From: Mycoplasmopsis alligatoris A21JP2
GTDB taxonomy: Bacteria; Bacillota_I; Bacilli_A; Mycoplasmatales; Metamycoplasmataceae
Assembly (NCBI RefSeq): GCF_000178375.1
Contig: NZ_ADNC01000007.1
Span: forward strand, 1-64,000
Direction: 5' to 3'
Length of the DNA: 64,000 bases
In this document: piece by piece, positions 1 to 8,990 of the stretch
Numbering within the stretch: the first letter of the stretch is position 1
Layout of the letters: every line of letters begins with the position of its first letter
Position numbers and translations under genes: made by a program
The notes under the pieces: model-generated
What the model was told of the DNA's origin: nothing
Database searches by the model: none
The model's input: the letters and a program-made list of their open reading frames with translations, nothing else

Positions 1-1604
1 ATAAAGATGGCAACAATGTTGAACAATCACTTTTAGGTTTAACAGATTTGCCAAAAAGCAAAAAAATAAATTTTTTTACAGGAATTTTAATCGTTATCGG
101 TTCATCAATGGGAGCAGGTATATTTTTTAAATCACAATCAGTTTTAGAAAGTAATAATTACTCGCTATTTTTAGCAATATTCTCCTGAATAATTGCATCA
201 TTAGCGATTGTTTTAATGGGTATTTCACTGCTGGATATAAGTGCAAAGAACAAAGGAAATTTATCTATTGTTGGATGAAATCATCGCTTCAATACATGAA
301 TGACTTATCAAATGTCAAAAAATTTTACGCTTTATATAAATATAACTTTAACTTATTTTTTTATGCCACTTTATGCAATAATGTCTTTTCAAGATGGAGC
401 CAGAATCTTTGGTTTTTATAACTTTAACACTCAAGCTGATTGGGCAATATGAACAATTATTATTTTAGTCATAAGTGCCTATTTTATAGTCACTTCTGGT
501 CTAAAGGCAAAATTAGCAACAATTCAAAATGCAATAACACTCGGTTTTAAAATTTTTGCTTTAGTAGCAACAATAATTGTTGGATTTAGCATTTTTATTA
601 TAGAAGTAAAAAATGGTAATAAATTGGACATACATTGATTTAAAAAAATAGAAATTTCTGACCCTACAAAACCAATGAGTTTTTCAAATATTATGCCTTT
701 TGGTGGACTTTTTATTTCTTGAGCCGGAATCTTTTTTGCTTATGATGGATTTTATGTTTCAACAGGAATTAGTAATGAATTAAAAGATCCTAAAAAAACA
801 CCTAAAGCATTATTAATTGGTTTAAGTGTTGTAACTATTATTCATTTAATTGTTGCTTTAGCTATGTCACTAAATGGAAGAGGTGATTTTAAAGAATACT
901 CTAACTTTTTATCGAAAAATAATTTAGCTTGAATTTATGGCTTAATCAACTTGTCTATAGGAATAGGTGTAATTGGAATAATTAATGGTTTTAGTCTTTG
1001 AATACCTCGTTTTATTGAAGAATTAATTCAAATGCATGATGTACCTTTTTATAAAAAATTAGTTAAAAAAACTAATCAATCTTATCCAGTAGTTGGAGTT
1101 GTTTACTCACTTGTTTTAATTTTACCAATCGTTTTAATTTTTTGTATTTTAGGAGCAACTTTATATTATCCGAAAGAAGATCCAAGTGGATATTATCAAC
1201 TATACGGTAGTGGAATGAGTAGTTTATACAATTTTGCGGATTTAATGTCAAATTGAATTTCTTTATTAGTTTTTGCTTTTATGGCTATAGCTTTTTTTGG
1301 AGCAATTTTAGAATCAAGAAGAACACCAAAGAAATTTTCAAAACGTTTTAAAGTTGTCAATATTATTGTCACATTATTCTTATTTGTAGTTGTTTTTGTA
1401 AATTTCTTATATCCAATAGTTGATTTAATTTTAATAATTAGTCAAAAAAATACACTTCAAGAAGAAATTTATCAAATAGCTTTTCGCGGACGTTTATTAT
1501 CATTTCTAACTTTAATATTATTTTTAGCGATTATAATTTTACCTCCAGTTTTTATAAATGTTTTCAAGAAAAAAAGATCAAAAATCATAAAAAATAACCA
1601 ATAA
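1..1604 (+). CDS. APC-family amino acid permease (5' partial)
   Basis: Multi-pass transporter, probably for amino-acid uptake across the cell membrane. The frame is open from base 3 and the start lies upstream of the window. About 533 residues remain, ending at TAA 1602-1604. A short hydrophilic N-terminus is followed by the glycine-rich first membrane segment typical of amino acid-polyamine-organocation permeases (GSSMGAGIFF, near residues 35-45), then about a dozen hydrophobic segments and a basic C-terminus. Several in-frame UGA codons read as Trp. Family assignment rests on topology and the TM1 motif; the substrate cannot be told. No terminator is obvious before the rpoE promoter. Confidence 0.82.
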
Positions 1605-1657
1605 TTAACTTTAAATTTCTTCTTATATTTTTTTAAAAATGCTTTAAAATATATGCA

Positions 1658-1663
1658 TATAAT
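1658..1663 (+). promoter_or_regulatory. Probable -10 element of rpoE
   Basis: Perfect TATAAT 18 bp before the rpoE ATG, followed by the ribosome-binding site AAGGAG at about 1670. It lies after the permease stop, so rpoE probably has its own promoter. Confidence 0.5.
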
Positions 1664-1680
1664 CAATGCAAGGAGCAACT

Positions 1681-1938
1681 ATGAAAACAATGATCGATTT
1701 AGCAATAGAAGTTGTAAGTTCAGACAAAGATAGATGATTTACATTTGAAGAAATTTTTGAGCATGTAGAAAACAATTTAAGAGAGTCTTGAACAAATAAT
1801 TTTGTTAACGAAAAAAATGATTACGAACAAATCAAAACTAAAAAATTAGGTGAACTATATCGTTTTTTAACTGTTACAGGTAGCTTTAGCAGAAATTCAG
1901 ATGGTTTATGAAAAATAAATGTTCATAAATTTAATTAA
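1681..1938 (+). CDS. rpoE: DNA-directed RNA polymerase delta subunit
   Basis: Small (85 aa) acidic protein matching the N-terminal HARE-HTH domain of the Firmicute/mollicute RNA polymerase delta subunit, which aids promoter selectivity and enzyme recycling. It begins MKTMIDLAIEVV and contains the W-F-T-F-E-E-I-F motif near residues 20-27, where the first Trp is encoded by UGA. The long acidic C-terminal tail of Bacillus RpoE is absent, as is common in mycoplasmas. The start is fixed by AAGGAG seven bases upstream. The aldolase gene follows 25 bp later and is probably co-transcribed. Confidence 0.85.
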
Positions 1939-1963
1939 TTAGTTACTACAAATAGGAGAAAAA

Positions 1964-2827
1964 ATGGCATTAGTAAACGCAAAAAAAATGCTTGCAGAAG
2001 CAAAAAAAGGAAAATACGCAATTCCTCACATTAACATCAACAATTTAGAATGAGCAAAGGCTGTTTTATTAACAGCACAAGCTGAAAAATCACCAGTTAT
2101 TATTGCAACAAGTGAAGGTGCTTTAAAATACATGGGAGGATTTGAAACTGTTTCAGGAATGGTTAAAGGATTAATCAAGGATTTAAACATCACAATCCCT
2201 GTAGCTTTACATTTAGACCACGGTTCATACGAAGGTGCTTTAAAGGCTTTAAAAACAGACTACACATCAATTATGTTTGATGGAAGTCACTATAAATTTG
2301 ACGAAAACTACTCAAAAACAGCTGAATTAGTTAAACTAGCTAAAGAAAGAGACATGTCATTTGAAGCTGAAGTTGGTACAATCGGTGGAGAAGAAGACGG
2401 TATCGTTGGAAATGGAGAATTTGCAGATCCAGAAGAAGCTAAAAAAATGGCTTCATTAGGAATTGATGTTTTAGCAGCAGGAATTGGGAACATTCATGGT
2501 CCATACCCAACATCATGAAAAACATTAAGTTTTGAAACTTTAGAAAAAATTTCTAAAGCTGCAGGAGTTGGAATTGTTTTACATGGTGGATCAGGAATTC
2601 CAAGTGACCAAATTAAAAAAGCTATTAGTTTAGGAGTAACAAAAATTAATGTTAATACTGAATTACAACAATCTAACCATAAAGCATTAAGAGCTTACAT
2701 AGAAAGTGGTAAAGATTTAGAATCTAAAAACTTTGACCCACGTAAATTATATAAAGATGGATTTGATGCTATGTGTCAAACTGTAAAAGAAAAAATTTAT
2801 GAATTTGGTTCAAACAACAAAGCTTAA
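1964..2827 (+). CDS. fba: Class II fructose-1,6-bisphosphate aldolase
   Basis: Zinc-dependent aldolase of glycolysis, cleaving fructose-1,6-bisphosphate to dihydroxyacetone phosphate and glyceraldehyde-3-phosphate in the cytosol. It has 287 residues, the usual class II length. Visible family motifs are LHLDHG with a metal-ligand histidine near residue 85, the EAEVGTIGGEEDG loop, GIGNIHGPYP, and the phosphate/metal loop LHGGSGIP followed by KINVNTELQ. The start ATG has AGGAGA upstream. A hairpin terminator follows within 40 bp. The rpoE-fba order suggests a short housekeeping operon. Identification is firm. Confidence 0.96.
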
Positions 2828-2840
2828 TAAATAATAATTA

Positions 2841-2868
2841 AAATCGCTTAGGCGGTTTTTTACTTTTT
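2841..2868 (+). terminator. Rho-independent terminator after fba
   Basis: Short hairpin with arms AATCGC and GCGGTT (one G-T pair) and loop TTAG, followed by a T-rich tail. Confidence 0.7.
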
Positions 2869-2902
2869 TTGTTCACTTTAAAATACAAGAGAATATTATA
2901 AT

Positions 2903-3526
2903 ATGAAAAAAATATATTTATTATTATTGATATTTGGATCACTATTTTTTGTTTCCTGTCAAAAACAAATAAGTCCAAATACAACACTTAACACAAAAAA
3001 TAAATTTTATAATGAACCACAAAAAGAATTAATAAAAGTACTTGAAGTATATGATGGCGACACTTTACTAGCTATAAAAAATGACAAACAAATAAAAATA
3101 AGATTATATGGTCTTGACACGCCAGAAACATTAAAAGAAACTAATAAAAATTACCTTGCTAAACTCGAAAACATATACGCTTTAAAAGCTAAAGAATATT
3201 TATCATTTCTTGTTCAAAATACAAATTTTGAATTATTTTTACAACAAATCAGCACTGATCATTACGGAAGAATTGTAGGTGTTTTAAGCGATTTATATGG
3301 TACAAATATAAATCTTAAAATAGTAGAAAATGGCTACGGTATAGTTTATTACATAAATAATAAAAAAAATAGTAAGTATTTTTCTACTAAAAATAAATAT
3401 CAAGAAAATTTTTACTATCAATTAATTAAAGCGCAAAATTTAGCTAGATTAGATCATATACAAATATGGCAAGAAAAATACCTAAGTGATGTTTTTTATA
3501 AAAGAACAAACATAAATTTTGATTAA
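2903..3526 (+). CDS. Thermonuclease (SNase-like) lipoprotein
   Basis: Surface nuclease lipoprotein of 207 aa, probably degrading host or environmental nucleic acids for nucleotide scavenging. A signal peptide with lipobox FVSC (Cys about residue 19) is followed by a linker and an SNase fold. The calcium/catalytic segment YDGDT and the RLYGLDTPET motif match staphylococcal nuclease R35, D40 and E43 regions, and HYGRIVG carries the second catalytic arginine. No UGA codons occur. A TATAAT directly abuts the ATG, so the true promoter is unclear, but the signal peptide needs this start. The gene converges on the next one across a shared terminator. Confidence 0.88.
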   Translation: MKKIYLLLLIFGSLFFVSCQKQISPNTTLNTKNKFYNEPQKELIKVLEVYDGDTLLAIKNDKQIKIRLYGLDTPETLKETNKNYLAKLENIYALKAKEYLSFLVQNTNFELFLQQISTDHYGRIVGVLSDLYGTNINLKIVENGYGIVYYINNKKNSKYFSTKNKYQENFYYQLIKAQNLARLDHIQIWQEKYLSDVFYKRTNINFD

Positions 3527-3530
3527 AAAA

Positions 3531-3552
3531 AATATTGGATAACCAATATTAA
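3531..3552. terminator. Bidirectional terminator
   Basis: Perfect 8-bp inverted repeat AATATTGG / CCAATATT with a 4-nt loop, flanked by A and T runs. It lies between the convergent nuclease gene and the minus-strand membrane-protein gene and overlaps the latter's stop codon. Confidence 0.75.
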
Positions 3553-4260
3553 TTTCTTGAAAATATTCCTAAAAATCTTATTAAGTAATACAACATCATT
3601 ACATAATTGAAGAAAAGTCTAATTCCAAAATAAACTGAAATTTTTACCATTTGTTTTTTATCGTGATAAATTGCTGTTTCAAATTCTCTTCTCATTACAT
3701 AAAAATCTATTGATGTTCCTAAACAAATAAGAATTAAACCAACAACTGTAATTAACATGTGTAAAGAAGGCCCATAAATAAAGAATGATACAATAACACA
3801 TATTAAAAACACAACTCCTAATACCATTGAAAGTCTTGAAATTTTTGTAATATCTATTAATTCATAGTATCCAATAATTCCAAAAATACCCATAATAACT
3901 ACTGGTGCTGCAAACAATAAAAAGGTTCATTGTAAATTTAAATTAGGAAGATAAAATGCTAATGAAGTCCCTATTAAAAAAGCTAAAAACGGTACTGAAA
4001 AGAAAAATCCTAGTAATAAGAAAAAGAGGTTCATTCGACTTCCAAATATAGAAACCACAAAAAATGAAATTAACCCTATAATAATTACTACTAAAAAAGC
4101 TGTAGGATTTTTTGAAATTGTTTCTGTAAATCAACTGTTTGTTGCTCAATAAAAAAATGTTAGTAGTCCAATAAAAAATAAATAGTCCTACTGATAAAAC
4201 TAATGCTACTAAACCATAAAATGATTTTGTAGAAGTTCTAATTAATCTTGCTTCTGTCAT
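3549..4260 (-). pseudogene. Bax inhibitor-1/YccA-like membrane protein, frameshifted
   Basis: Two overlapping minus-strand frames together encode one ~236-aa membrane protein with about seven hydrophobic segments. The C-terminal pattern (long TM, then a D-x-Y-x-M/R-R motif, then a final TM ending YLIRFLG) resembles mycoplasma Bax-inhibitor-1 (MAG0110-type) proteins of unknown function. The N-terminal frame (start 4260) and the C-terminal frame meet at a run of six Ts on the coding strand (4173-4178). Removing one T restores a continuous reading, VGLFIFIGLLTFFYWATN. So this is a slip-strand variant, a recent pseudogene or a sequencing error. Stop at 3549-3551. Confidence 0.7.
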
Positions 4261-4351
4261 ATAAGTATTTTACTATATGTATAATAAAAATTAAATTTTT
4301 AATAGAATGAAAATTATACTTTTTTCCTTTTTATAGGCTTTTCAAAAAAGC

Positions 4352-4374
4352 AAAAAAAAAACGACTAATCGTTT
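4352..4374 (-). terminator. Terminator of tRNA-Leu
   Basis: On the minus strand, AACGA-TTAG-TCGTT hairpin followed by a run of ten T, just downstream of the tRNA 3' end. Confidence 0.7.
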
Positions 4375-4381
4375 AATTCTG

Positions 4382-4463
4382 TGCGCGGGAAGGGACTCGA
4401 ACCCTTATGCCGTAAAGCACTAGAGCCTAAATCTAGCGTGTCTGCCAATTTCACCACTCGCGC
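4382..4463 (-). tRNA. tRNA-Leu (UAG anticodon)
   Basis: Class II tRNA with long variable arm. Minus-strand acceptor starts GCGCGAG, the anticodon loop is TTTAGGC (anticodon UAG), and the T-arm contains GGTTCGAGTCC. The 3' CCA is not encoded. One A-C mismatch is visible in the acceptor stem. Confidence 0.93.
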
Positions 4464-4569
4464 TTGTGCTTATTTATTATATATTAAAAATTAATAATTC
4501 AAAATGATTAAATAGAGTTTTTTATTCAAATTTATCTTCTATAAATTAATAAAAAAAAACAAAATTTTA

Positions 4570-4589
4570 ATATGAAAAAAATTTCATAT
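4570..4589. promoter_or_regulatory. Inverted repeat, candidate operator (GH84-1)
   Basis: Perfect arms ATATGAAA and TTTCATAT with a 4-nt spacer. The same arms with the same spacer occur at 8725-8743 upstream of the paralogous GH84 gene. The TGAAA/TTTCA core resembles sites bound by RpiR-type sugar-phosphate regulators (inference). Confidence 0.45.
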
Positions 4590-4784
4590 GTAGTGTATTT
4601 TTAATTCAAAAAAAATTAGCAATTATGAAATTTTTTTATTAAAGCAACATAAAAAATAATTATTTTTTCTTAAGAATAGTAATTACAATGAAAAATATCA
4701 TTTGTTTTTATGTATTAATTATATTTAAAATATTTGAAAATATCTATTTTAAAACACTCAAAAATATTTAAAAATAATGCCTTT

Positions 4785-4825
4785 ATTCTTAAAAGTAAAA
4801 TAATAATGAAACACATAAATGTTTC
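4785..4825 (+). promoter_or_regulatory. Conserved promoter/leader block of GH84-1
   Basis: A 20-bp block ending AAAAGTAAAATAAT is identical to 8939-8958. It includes a TAAAAT (4796-4801) that could be the -10 element. It is followed by a hairpin with arms GAAACA and TGTTTC (4808-4825) ten bases before the SD sequence. Confidence 0.5.
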
Positions 4826-4837
4826 TTTGGAGAAAAT

Positions 4838-7800
4838 ATGAAAAAAAATAAGAAATCAATTATTCTTACAATTGGTTCAATAATTTTTGCAGGAGCTTTT
4901 CCTTTAATTGCTCTTTCTTGTGGAACTACTGCAAGTAAAGATAATAACGCAGGAAATAAAGACAACAATGCAAACAATGATGTTGATAATAAAGACAATA
5001 ATTCAAATACAAATGTTGAGACAGATATAAGAAAAACACCATTTGATTTTGCATCATTAGAAAAATCAATGTCAGAAAAATTAACTGCACTTAAGATGTT
5101 AGATGAAAAAAATGAAAAAGAGAAAGCAGCTGCTAGAAAAGTTTTAGCAGATAAAAAAGAAGCTGAACAAAAAGCATTATTGGCAGAATTTTTTACTCAA
5201 AAAGACGGTTTATTAGAAGAAGCCATGAAACGTGAATATACAATTAATCCTAAGCCGCAAGCAATTAAGTATGAAGATAAGGCGTTTTACTTAACAAAAA
5301 ATGTGGATGTTACTATTAGCGAAAAAATTAAAGATAAATATTTAGAAAATTATTTAGGAGAAACCTTTAAAACTAGGGGATTGGTTAAATCAACAACTGC
5401 TAACGAAAAAAATACAAAACTTATTATTGTGGACACAGAAAACAAAACTGAATTAGAAAAATACAAAGCAGATGCAACTGTAGACTTTACAAAAATAGAT
5501 GCTTATTCTTTAATCATTAAAGAAGGAAAAATTGTTTTATTTACAAAAACTAAAGAAGGTGCTTTTGCTGGACTTTCAACATTGCAATGAATTTTAGAAG
5601 ACTCTAAAAATGCAGCGGTAAGGCAAGTAGTTATTAATGACTATGCTGATACAAAAATAAGAGGATTTATTGAAGGTTTCTACGGAGTACCTTGAACTTG
5701 AGAAGGTAGACAATCATTAATGAAAATGTCTTCTAAATATAAGACAAATTCATACATTTTTGCTCCTAAGGATGATCCTTATCATGCCGGGAAATGAGAT
5801 GAAAAATATCCTGAAGATCAACTTAACGATATTAAACAGACAGTTGAAGTCGGACATAACAATGGTGTTGAATTTACATGAACAATGCACCCTTGAATAG
5901 GAAAAGATAACGTTATTGATCTTAGAAATAAATTCGATGAAGAAATGGTAAAAGTTAAAGCCAAATACCAACAATTATATGACGCAGGAATTAGACAATT
6001 CGGTGTTCAAGCAGATGATGTTGGTAATCAACCAGTAGAATTAATTGCTAAAATGATGCATCAATTAGTTAAATGAGGAAAAGAAGATGGTAGAAAAGTT
6101 AAACTCTGAACATTCTGTCAACCTAAATATGAAGGAACAGGTAATACATGAAGTGGTTCAGCAGAAAGTTTAAAAGAATATCAAGAAAAGCTTCCAACTG
6201 AAGATCTTTACATGTGTTTTACAGGAACATCGGTTTTAGCGCCGGTTACCAAACACTCAACTGATTGATTTAAAAATAACTCAAGTGCAAAAAGACAAGT
6301 AATGTTTTGATTAAACTGACCAGTTAACGATCCTGATTACACTGCTATTAATTTAGGACCAGGTACAATGCTTGAAGGTGATGTTGATCCAAGTTCTTTA
6401 GGTGGAGTTGTTACTAATCCAATGCAAGAGTTTGAAATAACAAAAGTTGCGGTAAGTGCTATTTCAGCTTATACATGAAATATTAAAGGTTTTGATGCTT
6501 GAAAAGTTTGAGAAAACTCATTTAAGAAAATAGAACCAAACGCAGCTGAAGCATTTAAACAATTATCAAGACATATTACTTCAACAAAACATCCTGATGG
6601 TAAAAGCTATTGAGGAGTTAACATCAATGATGAGTCAAAACATATAAGAACTGAAATTGAAACTATTAAAAATAATGTATCTTCATCAACTAATTTAGAT
6701 CAAACAGCACTTAAAAAACTTCTTGATGACATGAAAAAAACTCAAGATGCTTATGAAGAATTTATGAATAGTTCTCAAAATGAAAGACTTATTAGTGAAT
6801 TAAAATTATTTGGAAAATCGCTTAATTATTTAGCAAAAAGTATTGAGTTAGGATTAGAAGCTTATAAATCATATAAAAAAGCTGAAGCAGTTAGTGATCC
6901 TAATAATGAGCTTAAAATTTTAACAAATTTACAAGCTCAATATTATGCAACTCAAGCAATAGAATTATTCGATTTATCTCAACATATTGAAAGATTTGAT
7001 TTATTGCCTGGTTCTAAACCAGTAGGACAAAGAAAATATGTTAAACCAGGTAGAGATTACCTAATTCCACTAGGTCAAGCCATAAAAGATGCAGTTTCAA
7101 AATTTTTAACAGCAACTAAATTACCTGACAAATCATTTGTTGAAGAAGGAATTATAACAGGCGGAACCTTAACAAGTTCATTTGATAGCTTCCATGAAAA
7201 CAAAAACTTAACATTTGGTAATGATGGCAATCCAAAGTCTTCTACTTGAGCAAATCGTTCAGGAAAAGCTGAAGATTTTTATCAATTAACCTTTGAACAA
7301 CCAATAAACATTTTTAAAGTTAATTTATTTACAGGAAATGCTATAAATGAAGATGGTGACTGATTTACAGATGCTAAATTAGTATATTCATCTGATGGAA
7401 AAACATGACAAGATGTTCCAAATGGACAAGTTAATCGACTAGAAAAAGGTAAAGATAATAATAGAATTTTAAATATAAATATTAATAATGTAAAAGCTCT
7501 TAAAGCTGTTGCACTTAAAAATGATAATAACTGAATAGCGCTAAGAGAATTTAGCGTTTATGGAATGTTGGCTACAAAATTTGACAATAGTTTATTTGCA
7601 AATAAAGAAGTAAATCAAGGTGTTATTTCTAACATCGAAAATAAAGATAAAGTTGGTGGATTTATTAAAAAAGGAAATGTCTTTACATACACCCCTACAA
7701 AAGCTAACGAAGATATTACTTTAAATAAAAACGATTATTTTGGACTAAAACTTGACTACATTTCAAAAATAAAAGGTTTAACATACAAGTTTAATACACC

Positions 7801-8548
7801 TTCAAAAGATTTAAAGGTTCAATATTCACATGATCAAGCAGTGTGATTTAACCTTCCAGGTTCAACTGCAACAAGCGATAAGTTTGCTCGTTATGTTAGA
7901 GTTATCAACCAAGGAGAAACACCACTAAAATTTAAAGTAGAAAAATTTGAACTTGAATTAGTTGATCAAAACAATTACTCAATAACATCAAGTGATAATA
8001 AAAATGATGAAGCTTCTTTCTCTAAATTAACAGTTAATGCACCAACACCATTTGTTTCACACAATAAAACAGGATGAATTCAATACAGATCTTCATCTTT
8101 AAAAGAAGCTGAATACAATAAATTATATTTAGTTCAAGAACCAATTCAAATATCAAATGCAATTGTAACAGCAGAAGTTTACAACAAAGAAACAAAAGAA
8201 TATAAAGAAGTACTTTTAGGAACTTTAAATAAAGCTATAAATATCTTTAAATTACAAAATCCAAATGAATATTTACTATCATGAAAAGTAACTTATAAAG
8301 ATACCGGATTAACCTTGCTTGAAGTAATAAAAGAAAAAAATAACGATCCAGTAAAAACTGATAAATTAAAAGCAATGCTAGAAGAAATAAAAACACTAAA
8401 TCTAAAAAACTTAAGTGAAGAAGAAAAAATTAAATTTGAATTAGCTAAAGAAAGAGCAAGCCAATTATTAAAAAATGATATCGGTGATCAATCAGAAATA
8501 GATTCAGTTTATCGTGAATTAAAAATCTTATCAATTAAAGGAAAATAA
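4838..8548 (+). CDS. GH84 beta-N-acetylglucosaminidase / hyaluronidase-like lipoprotein
   Basis: Large surface lipoprotein of 1236 aa. The signal peptide ends in lipobox ALSC (Cys about residue 28), followed by an Asn/Asp-rich linker and a charged coiled segment. From residue ~140 a GH84 N-terminal domain leads into the barrel: [18 protein letters not shown] begins at residue 275 and the catalytic aspartate pair in QADDVG is D393-D394, the acid/base and oxazoline-stabilising residues of NagJ/O-GlcNAcase enzymes. Residues ~775-908 look like an F5/8-type (CBM32) carbohydrate-binding domain. It could act on hyaluronan or on GlcNAc of glycoproteins. Many UGA Trp codons; SD TTTGGAGA precedes the ATG. 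A paralog follows. Confidence 0.9.
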
Positions 8549-8555
8549 TATTTTT

Positions 8556-8580
8556 AAAATAGACCATCTGGTCTATTTTT
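8556..8580 (+). terminator. Terminator after GH84-1
   Basis: Hairpin AAAATAGACC / GGTCTATTTT with loop ATCT and a T tail. Confidence 0.85.
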
Positions 8581-8724
8581 CATTATTTTTAAATGCTGTT
8601 TTATTTAAGAATTCATGAAAATTTTTCTAATTATCTGCGTGCATTTTTATTTGTAAATGACTTAAGTTTTTTACTGTTTTTTAGTGAAATTTTGTTTAAA
8701 AATACAATTAAATTTTTCTAATAA

Positions 8725-8743
8725 ATATGAAATATTTTTCATA
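8725..8743. promoter_or_regulatory. Inverted repeat, candidate operator (GH84-2)
   Basis: Arms ATATGAAA and TTTCATA, 4-nt spacer, same geometry as 4570-4589. Downstream flanks are also similar (both continue through a GTATT/AATTCAAAAAA block). Confidence 0.45.
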
Positions 8744-8938
8744 ATTGATGTATTAAAAATTCAAAAAATTTTAAAAATTTTTATTTTATTTAACTAAACA
8801 TATATTTGAATAGATATTTTTTTCAAATATAAATAAAAAATATGAAAAAATATTTATTTTTTAAGGAATTAATTATATTCATCTTAAAAATAAATTTACT
8901 AATAATTTCAATCAAAAAACTATTAAGAAAAATGCTTG

Positions 8939-8978
8939 ATTCTTAAAAGTAAAATAATTATGAAACATAATCAGTTTC
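8939..8978 (+). promoter_or_regulatory. Conserved promoter/leader block of GH84-2
   Basis: Twenty bases identical to 4785-4804, including TAAAAT at 8950-8955, then a hairpin GAAAC / GTTTC (8962-8978) directly before the GGGAG ribosome-binding site. Confidence 0.5.
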
Positions 8979-8990
8979 TAGGGAGCAAAA

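Larger units (their letters stand above)
4464..4837. other. Intergenic region upstream of first GH84 gene
   Basis: 374 bp of extremely AT-rich DNA without a credible ORF. It holds an inverted repeat (4570-4589), a block identical to one upstream of the second GH84 gene (4785-4804), and a hairpin just before the ribosome-binding site (4808-4825). Confidence 0.6.
8581..8990. other. Intergenic region upstream of second GH84 gene
   Basis: 410 bp of AT-rich DNA with no credible gene. It carries the paralogous regulatory elements (8725-8743 and 8939-8978) matching those in front of GH84-1, which indicates that the duplication included the upstream region. Confidence 0.6.

Noticed and set aside
2897..2902. 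TATAAT directly before the nuclease ATG as its promoter
   Set aside because: Transcription would start inside the gene, and the signal peptide requires this ATG; likely a chance match in AT-rich DNA.
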